Positions 1 through 10,882 of a stretch of DNA of 64,000 nucleotides are shown here, piece by piece. Both the position numbers and the translations under genes were made by a program. The stretch spans positions 203,156,232 to 203,220,231 of the forward strand of contig NC_090725.1 of the NCBI RefSeq assembly GCF_036898095.1, in the 5' to 3' direction. A model generated the notes under the pieces. It did not search any database. It saw nothing but the letters and a program-made list of their open reading frames with translations, and was not told the DNA's origin. Source of the stretch: Palaemon carinicauda (Eukaryota > Arthropoda > Malacostraca > Decapoda > Palaemonidae). Positions within the stretch are counted from its first letter, which is position 1. Every line of letters starts with the position of its first letter.

Positions 1-2
1 CG

Positions 3-965
3 GAATTGACTCTGTTTTCGGACGCGTCAAAAGAAGGGTGGGGGGCGCACGTTCTGAACCAGAGGGCCTCAGGCCTTTGGTCAGAATCAGAAAAGTGCCT
101 ACACATCAACCTGCTAGAATTGAAGGCCGTCTTTCTGGCTCTTCAGCAGTTCCAACGGTCCCTGGCGGGTCACTCCGTGGTGGTGATGAGCGACAACACC
201 ACGGTAGTGGCTTATATCAACAAGCAGGGAGGCACTTTTTCGCAACAGCTATCCCATCTTGCAGTAGAGACTCTGAGGTGGACCGAAACCCACTCGATAA
301 CACTATCAGCTCGCTTCATTCCTGGCAAGAGGAATTTGCTCGCCGACAGTCTGAGCAGGGCTTCGCAGATAGTGAGTACCGAGTGGTCTTTGGATCCTCA
401 GATAGCCAACAAAGTCCTGACTTTGTGGGGTTCCCCGACGGTGGACTTGTTCGCGACAGCCTTGAACTTCAAGCTGCCCCTGTACTGCTCACCAGTCCCG
501 GACCCCAAGGCACTCTGGCAAGATGCTTTCCAGCAACGGTGGGACAACATCGACGTGTACGCCTTCCCACCATTCTGTCTGATGAGAAGGGTGCTCAACA
601 GGACCAGACTATCGGTCAACTGTTCCATGACTCTAGTAGCTCCGCTATGGCATCACGCGGAATGGTTTCCGGACCTTCTGCAACTCCTGACGGAACTCCC
701 AAGGGAGCTTCCTCCACGAGACGAGCTTCTCAGACAACCCCACTCCGGTGTCCCTCACAGAGCCGTAGCCTCGCTTCGGCTTCACGCCTGGAGACTATCC
801 AGCGTCTCCTCGCGGAGAGAGGCTTTTCGCAACAGGTTGCGGAGAGAATGTCTCGGCACCTGCGAAGGTCCTCTGAGGGAGTCTACCAAGCGACGTGGAG
901 AGTCTTTTGTGGTTGGTGTCGTGGAAGGGGTATCTCTCCACTCGATGCCACTATTCCAGCAATAG
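3..965 (+). CDS. DIRS-A RT/RNase H polyprotein, C-terminal part (partial)
   Basis: The frame is already open at the window edge, so this is a 5'-truncated CDS with no start to choose. It opens at the first RNase H motif (LFSDASKEGWGAH) and continues through ESEKCLHINLLELKAVFLAL and a conserved VVMSDNTTVVAYIN block, the RNase H fold that removes the RNA strand during reverse transcription. After about residue 130 comes the DIRS-specific tail (LFATALNFKLPLYCSP, IDVYAFPPFCLMRRVL) that follows RNase H in this family. The end overlaps the tyrosine-recombinase frame by about 300 nt in a different phase, a known DIRS arrangement. No stop or frameshift interrupts it. The same region of DIRS-B is cut short by an internal deletion. 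Confidence 0.88.
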   Translation, partial: ELTLFSDASKEGWGAHVLNQRASGLWSESEKCLHINLLELKAVFLALQQFQRSLAGHSVVVMSDNTTVVAYINKQGGTFSQQLSHLAVETLRWTETHSITLSARFIPGKRNLLADSLSRASQIVSTEWSLDPQIANKVLTLWGSPTVDLFATALNFKLPLYCSPVPDPKALWQDAFQQRWDNIDVYAFPPFCLMRRVLNRTRLSVNCSMTLVAPLWHHAEWFPDLLQLLTELPRELPPRDELLRQPHSGVPHRAVASLRLHAWRLSSVSSRREAFRNRLRRECLGTCEGPLRESTKRRGESFVVGVVEGVSLHSMPLFQQ

Positions 966-1834
966 CGGACTTCCTTGTGTATCTGCGAGAAGAAATGCGC
1001 CTTTCTGTCTCGGCGGTGAAAGGCTATCGCTCAGCATTAAGCTTGGCCTTCAGATTGAAGGGCGTGGATATTTCTTCGTCGCTAGAACTCTCTTTACTCA
1101 TACGTAGCTATGAGCTTACCTGCCCTCAGTCGGAAGTGAGACCCCCTCCTTGGAACGTGGTTCGAGTCCTCAGGTCTCTCAAGAGACCTCCCTTCGAGCC
1201 ATTACGCCAGGCTTCCGATCGCCACCTGTCTTGGAAGACGGCTTTCCTACTCGCCTTGGCCTCGGCCAAGCGAGTTAGTGAACTTCATGGTCTCTCGTAC
1301 GACATCGCCCATTCAAGGGGATGGGGGGAGGTAACGTTCAGGTTCGTCCCTGAGTTTGTGGCCAAGACTCAGAATCCTGGAGTGCCGGATCCTCGGTTCG
1401 ACTCTTTCAGGATCGCGAGTCTCCGTTCTGTAACAAATGACCCAGACCAGCTGCTACTATGCCCAGTGAGGTGTCTGAGGTACTACTTGAAGAGAACGGC
1501 TGCAGTCCGTCCTCATGTGCGAGCTTTGTTTGTGAGCACAGGCAGGACAAAGAGGAGGGTCACCAGGAACACCATCTCAGCTTGGATTCGAAGGGTTATC
1601 CACCATGCCCTGAATCCTGACCCTCCTCCGTCACGTCGCCCTCGGGCCCACGATGTCAGGGGTATTGCTGCATCCCTGGCCTTCAAGAGAAACTTCTCTG
1701 TGACGCAGGTACTTCAAGCTGGGGTCTGGAAGCGTCAAACGACCTTCACAGCCCACTACCTGCAAGACGTGACCCACAGGAGCCTCGATACGTTCTCTAT
1801 CGGCCCTCTGGTGGCTGCACAACAGCTGGTCTAA
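647..1834 (+). CDS. DIRS-A tyrosine recombinase (YR)
   Basis: A lambda-integrase-type recombinase that, in DIRS elements, inserts a circular cDNA into the chromosome in place of a DDE integrase. An N-terminal SAM-like domain (about 785-1130) is followed by the catalytic domain. Visible catalytic signature residues are Arg in SAKRVSELHGL (codon 1271), His-x-x-Arg in HDVRGIA (1649 and 1658) and the nucleophile Tyr in TAHYLQD (1757). The 395-aa length from the ATG at 647 fits the family; the ATG at 662 is an alternative. The same phase stays open back to position 38, across the RNase H region, but that part reads as out-of-frame RNase H and is not claimed as protein. The stop is followed directly by the 3' untranslated region. 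Confidence 0.9.
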   Translation: MASRGMVSGPSATPDGTPKGASSTRRASQTTPLRCPSQSRSLASASRLETIQRLLAERGFSQQVAERMSRHLRRSSEGVYQATWRVFCGWCRGRGISPLDATIPAIADFLVYLREEMRLSVSAVKGYRSALSLAFRLKGVDISSSLELSLLIRSYELTCPQSEVRPPPWNVVRVLRSLKRPPFEPLRQASDRHLSWKTAFLLALASAKRVSELHGLSYDIAHSRGWGEVTFRFVPEFVAKTQNPGVPDPRFDSFRIASLRSVTNDPDQLLLCPVRCLRYYLKRTAAVRPHVRALFVSTGRTKRRVTRNTISAWIRRVIHHALNPDPPPSRRPRAHDVRGIAASLAFKRNFSVTQVLQAGVWKRQTTFTAHYLQDVTHRSLDTFSIGPLVAAQQLV

Positions 1835-2309
1835 CCTCAGGCTCCTTTTTGGACAAGTAGCAGTAGGTTGAGGGCGTTGTTACCCGGTCTTAGTCTGCGT
1901 GAATGAAAGAGTATGTCTGACCCTTACTTCTTTCTTCATTCTCCCCTCTCTTGGGGAAGCAGCATCCTGGTCCTCGCATAGCCGACCTCGACCTCTGCAG
2001 GTAACCCATGCTTCTTTGTGCTCCTAGTATTAAGCTTAATACTGTTGCGTCTCCCATACCCTGACGAGGTGGTATGGGGAACGTCCTATCCTAGAATTCC
2101 TATCTGAAGGTCTCAAGGTCAACTTCATAGGACGAGTCACACTCTCCTCCTCACACTGCTTATGTAGGCCACTCGTTCCTAGCGATGCTAGGAACCTGTG
2201 AGGTACAGGGGCTCCCTCTCTCTAGTGCTGCTCACTGAGGGATCGAGCCCCCGGGCAAGCCGAAGTCAGTAAGGCTGGGGACTTTCCACCCTTCCTAAGG
2301 GGTAAGTCA

Positions 2310-2410
2310 CCCTTTGTAAATAGCGTGGTTTGTATTTCGGTTACGGAACAAATGACAAATTCGAAGATAATTTGTATTTTTCCTAACCATACAAACCTTA
2401 GCTATTTACA
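2310..2410 (+). repeat. DIRS-A internal complementary region (ICR)
   Basis: Positions 2352-2410 are the reverse complement of the right terminus at 2607-2665 by eye. Positions 2310-2351 match the reverse complement of the left terminus as seen in DIRS-B (10684-10725). The two complements meet near ACAAATGACA, as they would in a circle joining both ends. In DIRS1-like elements the ICR templates completion of the ends and circularisation of the cDNA. Confidence 0.85.
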
Positions 2411-2606
2411 CATATGTGCCCGCCATCCCTGACCCCCAAGTCAAGTCCTACCTCTAAGTGAAGTGAAGCAAGTCACCGGTGTGTGGAGGGGGGAGGGGTA
2501 GCAAGCTACCCTTCCCCACCCCCCGCTAACTAGCGCGGGGGTAATTAACCCTCGTTAAAAACTATTCGCTCGTCATTTCAGCTGCACTAAAAGTAATACC
2601 CCCCTT

Positions 2607-2665
2607 TGTAAATAGCTAAGGTTTGTATGGTTAGGAAAAATACAAATTATCTTCGAATTTGTCAT
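2607..2665 (+). repeat. DIRS-A right terminal repeat, outer part
   Basis: A 59-bp arm inverted relative to 2352-2410. It is preceded (about 2480-2600) by the G/C-rich block with the hairpin GGGTAGC-AA-GCTACCC at 2497-2512, which recurs at both ends of DIRS-B. Flanking non-element DNA begins at 2666. Confidence 0.82.
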
Positions 2666-4174
2666 GTTTGGATATAGAAATAATCACAACAATACACAAT
2701 ATGTTTATTCACAAACTTATTTACAGCGAAAGTCAATGTTGCCGCTCCATTTTTTCAGTGACTCAAATTAATTCAAGTTATTGGCAGAGCCATAAAATAC
2801 TTTGGAGAGTTGGATACTTATCTTCAGTGGCTGACATGGTGACAAGCTTGTAAACATCGCAGAAGAGACAGCTGCTTCTCTTCATCATTGATATGACAAA
2901 ATCTTGGAGGTGGGTGTTTGTCAGGTGAAGAGGAGACTCCTACTGGAAACTAACTTGGTTTCCATCCTATCTCATTCCTATCTGCTTATATACCGTACAG
3001 TATTAGGATTTTTTTTTATATCCAGCATCATGATTAGTTTCCTTAAAAGCACCCAGTTCTATCACACCATAGAAGCTTCTAGAGCAAGTTTTCTAGTACT
3101 ATCTAGACCCAGTGTGGTGCCAATAGAGACACTTCCAGAAAGAAAAGGATTTTCATCGAAGCTCGATTTGTAAACGAAATGCTGCCATCAGTGATAAAAG
3201 TGATGCAATGTTTTACCAAACACCAGCTTGATTATTCTCTTGGATAAGAGATACAGTTTTCCTCTTTATATGTATTCTTTTACTATTATAGCCTAGATTG
3301 TCTTCGTGTATAGGTCATATCGTTGATAGTGTAAAAGTTATGGTATTTGTATAGAAAAAGTACATTTATTTATCTTTGATTGGTTATTATAATGTTTTTA
3401 GAATTTTATGTTATTATCCGTAATCTGACCTTTAACTTGTCTCATGATTTTTCCTTTTCTTTTAGGTGTGTGCAATGCCCTACAAACAGTAAGGTATTAG
3501 TAAAAACTCAGTAGAATAATCAGTGAAGACCAAAATGTAATGAGTAAAAAATCAGTATAAGCTAGTAAAAGCCTGAATATGCTGTTCACCCTGATTCATT
3601 ATGTGGAAACGATTAGGTGGTTCTGACTAAAACAAAAAGTATCACTAAACCCAATCATGGTGGCTGTAAAATTTGCAATATCGTTAAATGACATTGAATC
3701 CCTGTTATTCTGAATGTCTTACATCTCTAGAAGAATAGCCTAGAATAGAAGGTGATTGTAAGCAGAGAGTTAGTTCTCCATGGATGTTAAACAACTTTAG
3801 AAATTTTGTTAATGTGCAAGTCTACAACTGAACTGGTCAGCAAAAATGTATATTAAATTTTTGTTCTTTGTTGACAAGACCAGACTCTACTTAAGTGGAC
3901 ATCAACCAAGAGTGTGGCACTTACAAAGGGGTCACCAGAGGTCATAATATTGCATTATCATTGTAGTTACATGCCAACTGTATTGGCAACTTTGATTTTC
4001 TCTTCCCATTATAGGACATTAAGTTTTTTCTTTAATTTTGCTTTAAAAAATAAGTATTTTTTTTTTCAAAGTTTGCTTAGTTTACTCCTTTATTAACCAG
4101 ACCCATATTTCTCAGCAATAACATAGTAATGTTCATATAAAAAAAAACTTTCCTTTTATCTTAGTTTTTTAAAG
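2666..4174. other. AT-rich intergenic or intronic DNA, no gene supported
   Basis: About 1.5 kb between DIRS-A and Tigger-1. It has no recognisable transposon protein and no long open frame. Acceptor-like sites occur before 2719 (TTATTTACAG), 3027 (TATATCCAG) and 3469 (TTCTTTTAG), and short open stretches follow the first two. None has a convincing donor or a recognisable product, so I do not call exons. This could be intron of the gene carrying the WD40 exon at 39624, but nothing here proves it. Confidence 0.5.
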
Positions 4175-4176
4175 TA

Positions 4177-6681
4177 CAGTGATACCTCGGTAGTCGAACG
4201 ACTCTATACTCGAACAATTCGGAGTTCGACCAAAATTTTCGAGAAATTTTTGCTGCGGTGCTCGACCAAAAATTCGGTACTCGACCAGCCGAACACGTGA
4301 CGACCGCATGGGCTTTGTGATGATCGCGCCATCTCGGCCACTCTCGCTTGTTCGGGAAGCATCAGTTCTCTCGAGAGCGTCACTCAGACAACGCGCGATC
4401 AGCATTCGTTGTGATTTAGTGATTTTCAGTGCTTTTAATTGCTTTTTTAGCTTTCATAATGAGTCCCAAGAAAGTAATGAGTGTTAAGGGGAAGGAGAAG
4501 AGGAAAACAGTGCGAACAACGATCGAGTTGAAGAAGGAAATTATAGCGAAATATGAGAATGGTGTACGAGTGTCCGATTTAGCGGTAGAATACGGAATGG
4601 CGAAGTCGACCATTTCTACGTTTTTAAAGCATAAAGAAATGATTAAGAAGGCGAATGTTGCAACGGGAGTTACGGCGGTAACTAAGCAAAGGCCACAAGT
4701 GATTGAGGAGATGGAAAAGTTGCTTTTAATATTTATTAAAGAAAAACAGTTGGCCGGGGAAAGTGTTAGTGAAGCGTTCATTTGTGAAAAAGCGTTGCAT
4801 ATCTATGAAGAATTAGTGAAGAAAAGTCCGAGTACCAGTGAAAGTGATTCATTTACATTTAAAGCGAGCAGGGGTTGGTTTGAAAAGTTTCGTAATAGAA
4901 CAGGTATTCATCGTGTTACTAGGCATGGGGAGGCAGCTAGTTCGGATCAAATTGCAGCCGATAAATACGTGGGGGAATTCGATCGGTACATAAATGAACA
5001 AAATTTGATCGCACAACAAGTCTTTAATTGTGATGAGACTGGGTTATTTTGGAAGAAAATGCCAGCCAATACGTACATTACCAAGGACGAGACGAAGATG
5101 CCAGGTCACAAGCCAATGAAAGATAGGCTAACATTGTTGCTGTGTGCAAATGCAAGTGGCGATTGCAAGATCAAACCCTTGTTAGTGTACCACTCGGACA
5201 ACCCCCGGGTGTTCAAACGAAATAATATTTGTAAAAGTGCACTACCAGTTATGTGGCGCTCGAACACTAAATCTTGGGTCACAAGACAATTCTTTACTGA
5301 GTGGATAAACGAAGTGTTTGCCCCCCAGGTTAAGGCTTACCTCATTGAAAAGAGCTTGCCAATGAAATGTCTTCTGGTTATGGACAATGCTCCTGCACAT
5401 CCTCCAGGTCTCGAGGATGACTTGAAAGAAGAATACAGCTTTATCAAAATCAAATTCTTGCCCCCCAATACTACTCCCATACTCCAGCCCATGGACCAAC
5501 AGGTCATTTCAAACTTCAAAAAACTCTATACCAAGGCCCTTTTCAGAAAGTGTTTTGAAGTGACCAGTGACACGAAGTTGACCCTAAAGGAATTCTGGAA
5601 GGAACACTTCAGCATCCTCAACTCTGTTAACATGATTGACCAAGCTTGGCGAGGTGTGACCTATAGGACATTGAACTCTGCCTGGCGTAAGCTGTGGCCA
5701 TCATGTGTCACAGAGAGGGAGTTTGAAGGTTTCCAACCAGAGGCGGGTCCAAGCACTGCTACCCCTGTAATTTCTGATGACACTGATGTCGTTGAGGAAA
5801 TTGTTGTCATGGGCAGGAGTTTGGGGCTTGAGGTCGACAAGGATGATATTGATGAGCTTGTAGAAAGCCATTCTACCGAGTTGACTGTGGAGGAATTGTT
5901 GCACCTGCAACAACAACAGCAGCAGGATCTGATTGTGGAGCAGGAATCTTCAGAAGAGGATGAGGTAAGGGAGGATGTTCCAAGTTCTCTCATCAATGAA
6001 ATTTGTTCCAAGTGGGCAGATGTGCAGGCTTTTGCTGAAAAATACCACCCAGAAATTGCAGTAGCAAACCGGGCAGTGCATATGTTTAATGATAGTGTCA
6101 TGTATCATTTTCGAAGAATACTGCAGAGGAGGAAGAAACAATTAACAATAGACCAGTTTTTCACAAAAGAAAAGAAAGCTGCTACATCAAAGCCTGTTTC
6201 TCCTCCAAAGAAGAGACAAAGAAGAGAAGAAACCCCTGAAATAGATCTGCCCACCCTTTCATTGGAGAGAGAAACAACTCCTGAAGGAGAACTACCCCGC
6301 CACATCATGGAAGGGGACTCTCCTTCCAAGCAGTAACCTCCCCCTTCCATCCTCTCCACATCCATCCCTGTATGCCATCGAACCGCTGCTCAAAGGTATG
6401 TTCACTACAGTACAGAAAATGGTTTAAAATTGTTTTATTTTAGTACAGTAAATGGTTTAAAATTGTTTTATAGGATTTTCTGACCAATTTCATACACATT
6501 TAGATAATTATTGTTGTTTAGGTACACGTTTTATTAATATTTTGGGCCTGTTCGAGTGCTTGGGAACGGAATAGAATATATACCATTATTTCTTATGGGG
6601 AAAAAAAATTCGGTACTCGAACAAATCGGAGGTCGAACACGGATCTCGAACGGATTATGGTCGAGTACCGAGGTATCACTG
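4177..6681 (+). mobile_element. Tigger-1: complete Tigger/pogo-type DNA transposon (TcMar superfamily)
   Basis: The left end reads CAGTGATACCTCGGTA and the right end is its reverse complement with small differences. Both are flanked by TA (4175-4176 and 6682-6683), the target duplication of Tc1/mariner-pogo elements. The 2,505-bp element holds one transposase gene. Within about 120 bp of each end lie five or six copies of short TCGA-centred motifs (CTCGAAC, GTCGAAC, CTCGACC), which I infer are binding sites for the CENP-B-like domain. The TIRs, TSD and transposase are all intact, so this copy could be recently active. Confidence 0.94.
4459..6336 (+). CDS. Tigger-1 transposase (CENP-B/DDE_1 type), intact
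   Basis: A cut-and-paste transposase of 625 aa, a usual length for the family. The start is the first ATG of the frame (MSPKKVMSVKG). Domains in order: a CENP-B N-terminal helix-turn-helix (about 15-70, with DLAVEYGMAKSTISTFLKHK), a second CENP-B-like DNA-binding domain (about 80-170, ending ASRGWFEKFRNRTGIHR), and a DDE_1 catalytic domain. The catalytic aspartates lie in NCDETGLFW (D192), LVMDNAPAH (D309) and LQPMDQQVI (D346). A C-terminal acidic/glutamine stretch is followed by QLTIDQFF (6139-6162), which fits the PCNA-binding PIP-box pattern Q-x-x-I-x-x-F-F known from Drosophila pogo transposase. There are no internal stops or frameshifts. Confidence 0.93.
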   Translation: MSPKKVMSVKGKEKRKTVRTTIELKKEIIAKYENGVRVSDLAVEYGMAKSTISTFLKHKEMIKKANVATGVTAVTKQRPQVIEEMEKLLLIFIKEKQLAGESVSEAFICEKALHIYEELVKKSPSTSESDSFTFKASRGWFEKFRNRTGIHRVTRHGEAASSDQIAADKYVGEFDRYINEQNLIAQQVFNCDETGLFWKKMPANTYITKDETKMPGHKPMKDRLTLLLCANASGDCKIKPLLVYHSDNPRVFKRNNICKSALPVMWRSNTKSWVTRQFFTEWINEVFAPQVKAYLIEKSLPMKCLLVMDNAPAHPPGLEDDLKEEYSFIKIKFLPPNTTPILQPMDQQVISNFKKLYTKALFRKCFEVTSDTKLTLKEFWKEHFSILNSVNMIDQAWRGVTYRTLNSAWRKLWPSCVTEREFEGFQPEAGPSTATPVISDDTDVVEEIVVMGRSLGLEVDKDDIDELVESHSTELTVEELLHLQQQQQQDLIVEQESSEEDEVREDVPSSLINEICSKWADVQAFAEKYHPEIAVANRAVHMFNDSVMYHFRRILQRRKKQLTIDQFFTKEKKAATSKPVSPPKKRQRREETPEIDLPTLSLERETTPEGELPRHIMEGDSPSKQ

Positions 6682-6683
6682 TA

Positions 6684-9279
6684 CTGTAATAATGATATAT
6701 AAAGAATCTACCTGATGTTAGATAGCTTGTTGGGTCCCCTTGACCAGAATCAAAACAAGGGGTGTTGCCTAGTACTCAGATGGTAGTGAAACTCCTTGGG
6801 CTATCTTTTTAGCTGTGGGTTAGCGGGATCAAGATCGCAACCCGATAGTAAGTCAGTGTGCTATACCTGGCCGCAGCCCGCTAGTCATTACAGCACATAC
6901 TTTTGGTGTCCAGACTCAAGAAGAAAAAACCTTTTGATAACACGGCATCATCTTCGGCCAAGGGTCGTAAGGCCAAGAAGAACATTAGATCTGATCTCGA
7001 GAGCCTCAGATCACTTGTTGGTGACCAATTGCTGAGGTCAGATACCTGAAGCATCAGTTGGCAACGTGGGAGACCTTTGAGTCGGCACCATCATGTCCTT
7101 TTACTACTGGGGTCACAACAACCGTGAAAACCAGTGCTCCCTCAACTTCACTGGCTTGGCCAAACATAAATGGTCTGGTACTTCCAGTGACTGAGGAGGG
7201 TAAAGTGATTGGAGTACTCCAGCCCCCTCCAGGGTTCCCAATGGAACTCCTTCTGTAGCAGGAATCTTCTTTGAGTCTCCTGTCTTGTTTGGATCTTTTA
7301 TTTCCACACCTGATCTGGCTGCCAATCCTTTTAGCTCACTTGAGACCCCTATCAGGGGGGTAGGTAGTCAATTCCTGGTTGACCAGGCACAGTTCTACAG
7401 ACTGGAAGTGTTCCCACCAGCTACTGCTAAGGAGAATGTTAGCCAAGACAGGGGTTATCCCAAGCCAAGATCCCAGGCCAAGGTCGAGAACAGACCGGAC
7501 CCTCCAGTAAGACAGTCAGCATCACAGGAGTCGTCCAGTGACAAAGATCCTGATAGTGAATCCTCAGGCTATTGCTAGTCCCTACTATAGTGTCAGCTCA
7601 GCTGACAGTGCCCTTGCTGAGAGTGCCAGGACCCTGCAGTCAGCTGCTATTTTTCTAATTTGGTCAAGGCCTTTGAGTCTTGGAATAGCCCCATGCCAGG
7701 GGTCTTCCAGTAGGAAACTGGCCATAGCTCTGCACTACTCCTTAAGGGATTTTGAGGCCAGTAGGTATACTGAGAGAAGCTTTCATTAGTTGACCACTGA
7801 GCTTGGAAGGTTCATGACAGGAGAGATCAAGCAGGTTCACCCTATGGTGGGTCTGAGGCCTCCTATCTCAAGATGAAGGATTTCTTCCTCAATTGGTATC
7901 AAGGAGTCCAAAGTGGAAGAGACTGAAAATTACTTATGCCATGTATTTGTTCTTCCTATACCAGTCTGCCTATCCCTGGCGTACCTTATACTGGAAAGAA
8001 CTTAGGCAGAAGCTCTTTAAAACTGTCCCCAGTAAGGCTAAAAGTAGGCTGGAACAGTCCCTGGCCACAATTAATATCTACCAGTCATCAGGCTATGTGT
8101 CATGATGCCCTGCATCTGCTAGGTGTCCTAGAGGAGGCAACTCATCAAAGGAACCAGGAGTCAGAGGAACAATTGGCAATTAATTGTGTGGGACAGTCAT
8201 GGCACAGCTCGTATGCTGACAGGGTTACCATGGCTGCTCCTAAGCGTTTACTTACTCCTGTGTTTGCCCACCCAACCACATCTCTGCGACCTGTCCCAAA
8301 GCCTGCACCTGTAGAAGAGCACCTGTCACTGTTGTGCAGCCCAAAAAGATCTCCTCAGTTCCAGAGGAGGTACTGCACTTTGTGCAAGAGAATATGACAC
8401 ACAGTCAGTGAGTGCCGGAGATGCCTCAGCTAGCCACCATGTCGCTCAGTATGGGCAGCAAACATCCCTGAGTATAGGTCACCCGTTCAGAGGTCGGATA
8501 CTACCAGCAGTCCTAGGAGGGAAACTACTGTGGTGCAAACTCCTTCTAAGTGGGTGGCAGTATCTTTTAGGGCGCCCCAGACCTTTTTTCCCTGCCCTGG
8601 TTCAACTGGTAACAGGGAAAGTCAAAGCAGCAGTGAGTCCAGAGCTTCCTCTTAGACATTTGAGAAGAAGGGCAAGAAGTTATAAGCCAGGAATTATGCT
8701 GGTATGGAGAAGTACCATAGGGAGTTAAACACCAAGGCATCGGTGTAGAAAATGGTGGTACAGTACATTGAAGATGGGTGTGAGTGCTAAGAAGCTTTCT
8801 TCTAGTATTCTGATGCTAAACCCCTGGAGCTGTTTGTTGACGCTTCAAGTGAGGGTGCTGGTGCTTGCTTTTGCCAAGGATCGGGGTAGCGTTGGGTAAT
8901 AGCCTATGACTCCGTATCCTTCCCTAACTAGGATGGGAGTGTCTTTCTCCCAAGAGTTCTTTTTCTCATCTTGTCTCTCCAGAGGATCTTCCCCTTTTCA
9001 GGTCCAGAGGGAGAGTCTTCTCTAAAGTGCCCTTCCCGAGGGAGGTGCCCTTCAGTTTCTGCTTTCCAGATCATTGCAGAATTTCTAGATGTTTCAACAG
9101 ATGCCTTTAGTGTCCACGGGGAAGCTGGATTGTCTCCAGTCTATTTGGAGGCTTCATAGTGGTTCCCATGTGCCCTTCACGAGGAAGCTCCCTTATAAAG
9201 GAAGCCCTTAGTTACTGCCCCTCTAGTCTGCCTAGGAACTTGTAGTCCCTCTTGCAGCCACTTCCAGTGTCTTCAGAGA
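6684..9279 (+). other. Decayed retroelement debris
   Basis: Several short + strand open stretches in changing frames read as fragments of one decayed polyprotein. They include a lysine-rich piece near 6905-7035, a proline/serine-rich gag-like piece at 7058-7578, and a piece at 7990-8105 with GKELRQKLFKTVPSKAKSRL. An RNase H-like motif lies at 8821-8889. No termini can be defined. The last ~300 bp (about 8970-9279) resemble in style the serine/arginine-rich repeat that follows. It may be the 5' part of the old DIRS-C element or an unrelated LTR element; I cannot decide. Confidence 0.4.
8821..8889 (+). pseudogene. RNase H-like fragment of a retroelement
   Basis: Twenty-two codons read LELFVDASSEGAGACF and then CQGSG before a stop. 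The hydrophobic-x-D-A-S-x-x-G-x-G pattern is the first strand and catalytic Asp of retroelement RNase H. Downstream, IAYDSVS-like text suggests the next conserved block after a frameshift. The sequence differs from the DIRS RNase H in this window (LFSDASKEGWGAH), so it belongs to another lineage. Confidence 0.45.
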
Positions 9280-9858
9280 TCCCTATGAAGTCTTCAGTCT
9301 GCCTTCTTAGGGTAGATCCTCCTAAGCCCTTCCTGATGGGAGAGCTTTTAAGTTCCTGCTTTTCCAGCTGGGAGGTTCAGTGAGCGAGAGCTTAAGCCTT
9401 GCCACTATTCAAATAGTTGTCCTTTGAAGTGCTCTTTGGAGCATACTTGCAGTGTCATATCTCAACCTTGACTATCCATCCTCGTTGGAGGCACGTTAAT
9501 TGTAGATAATCTTTGTAGATGGTCTACTATTCTCCAGTCCTTCAGGAGACCACTCACCAGCATGCTTTTCAGACACTCCTCTTCTAGACGCCTCTCGTCC
9601 AAGGCCTCATCTAAGTGTTCCATCTGCAGAGGATTCTGTTCTTCAGGCCTCTCTATTACTAAATACTTTTATTTTTCTCTGAGCCCTGCCCAACATGCAT
9701 CTCTGGACATGTATGTTTCCAGATGTGCCTTCCCTTTAAACATGTCTAACAGACACTTTCCTCTAGGCGCGCGTCTCCTAGGCAAGTGGTTCTCAGATGC
9801 TCTGCCTTGGATTCGCCTTCCCATCTATCCTTCCTTAGACACTCCTCTTTTAAAGATA

Positions 9859-10552
<694 letters not shown>

Positions 10553-10683
10553 TAAGTCCAAAGATGTGCTCTTCACAGTGCTCTGACTCAAAATAACCTT
10601 GTCTTTTGGCACGTCTACTAAGGCACATGGGGAGCTCTGTCTCCCCTCACCTTGCTTCCCTTGAGGTATCTTCTAATAAACGT

Positions 10684-10882
10684 TTGTTCCGTAAATGAAA
10701 TATAAACCACGCTATTTAATATGGGTAATTACTTTCGGTGTAGCTGAAATGACGAACCATTAGAATTTTAACGAGGGTTAACTACCCCACCGCTAGTTGG
10801 GGAGGGGGGGGTTTAGGGAGGGGTAGCTTGCTAAACCCCCCCCCATCACACACACCTGTGCTGAGTTCACTTTGCTCTCGGC
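10684..10882 (+). repeat. DIRS-B left inverted terminal repeat
   Basis: Positions 10712-10882 match the reverse complement of 17862-18034, including the G/C-rich block with TAGCTTGCTA. The outermost 28 bp (10684-10711) are not present at the right end. Instead they recur, complemented, in the ICR (17724-17753). Such unequal outer extensions are typical of DIRS1-like elements. Confidence 0.87.

Larger units (their letters stand above)
1..2665 (+). mobile_element. DIRS-A: 3' part of a DIRS1-like tyrosine-recombinase retrotransposon
   Basis: The element enters from the left edge of the window, so gag and most of the reverse transcriptase are missing. What remains is the end of the RT/RNase H frame, the tyrosine recombinase, a ~470-bp 3' untranslated stretch, an internal complementary region (2310-2410) and the right terminal repeat ending at 2665. 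The order RT/RH, YR, ICR, terminal repeat is diagnostic of DIRS1-like elements. The right boundary is taken from the inverted match of 2607-2665 to 2352-2410 and from the same boundary in DIRS-B. DIRS-B (10684-18084) is the same family. Both frames are open, so this copy looks younger than DIRS-B or DIRS-C. Confidence 0.9.

Noticed and set aside
38..646. Protein from the upstream open part of the DIRS-A YR phase
   Set aside because: It reads as RNase H in the wrong phase, and conserved recombinase text begins only after about 770.
2659..3173. Two possible host exons after acceptor-like sites near 2719 and 3027
   Set aside because: Donors are weak or absent and the products are unrecognised; chance open stretches of this length are common.
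5661..6101. Minus-strand frame of 146 codons opposite the Tigger-1 transposase
   Set aside because: Antisense shadow of the acidic and glutamine-rich transposase C-terminus; the same applies to 44232-45110 opposite Tigger-2.
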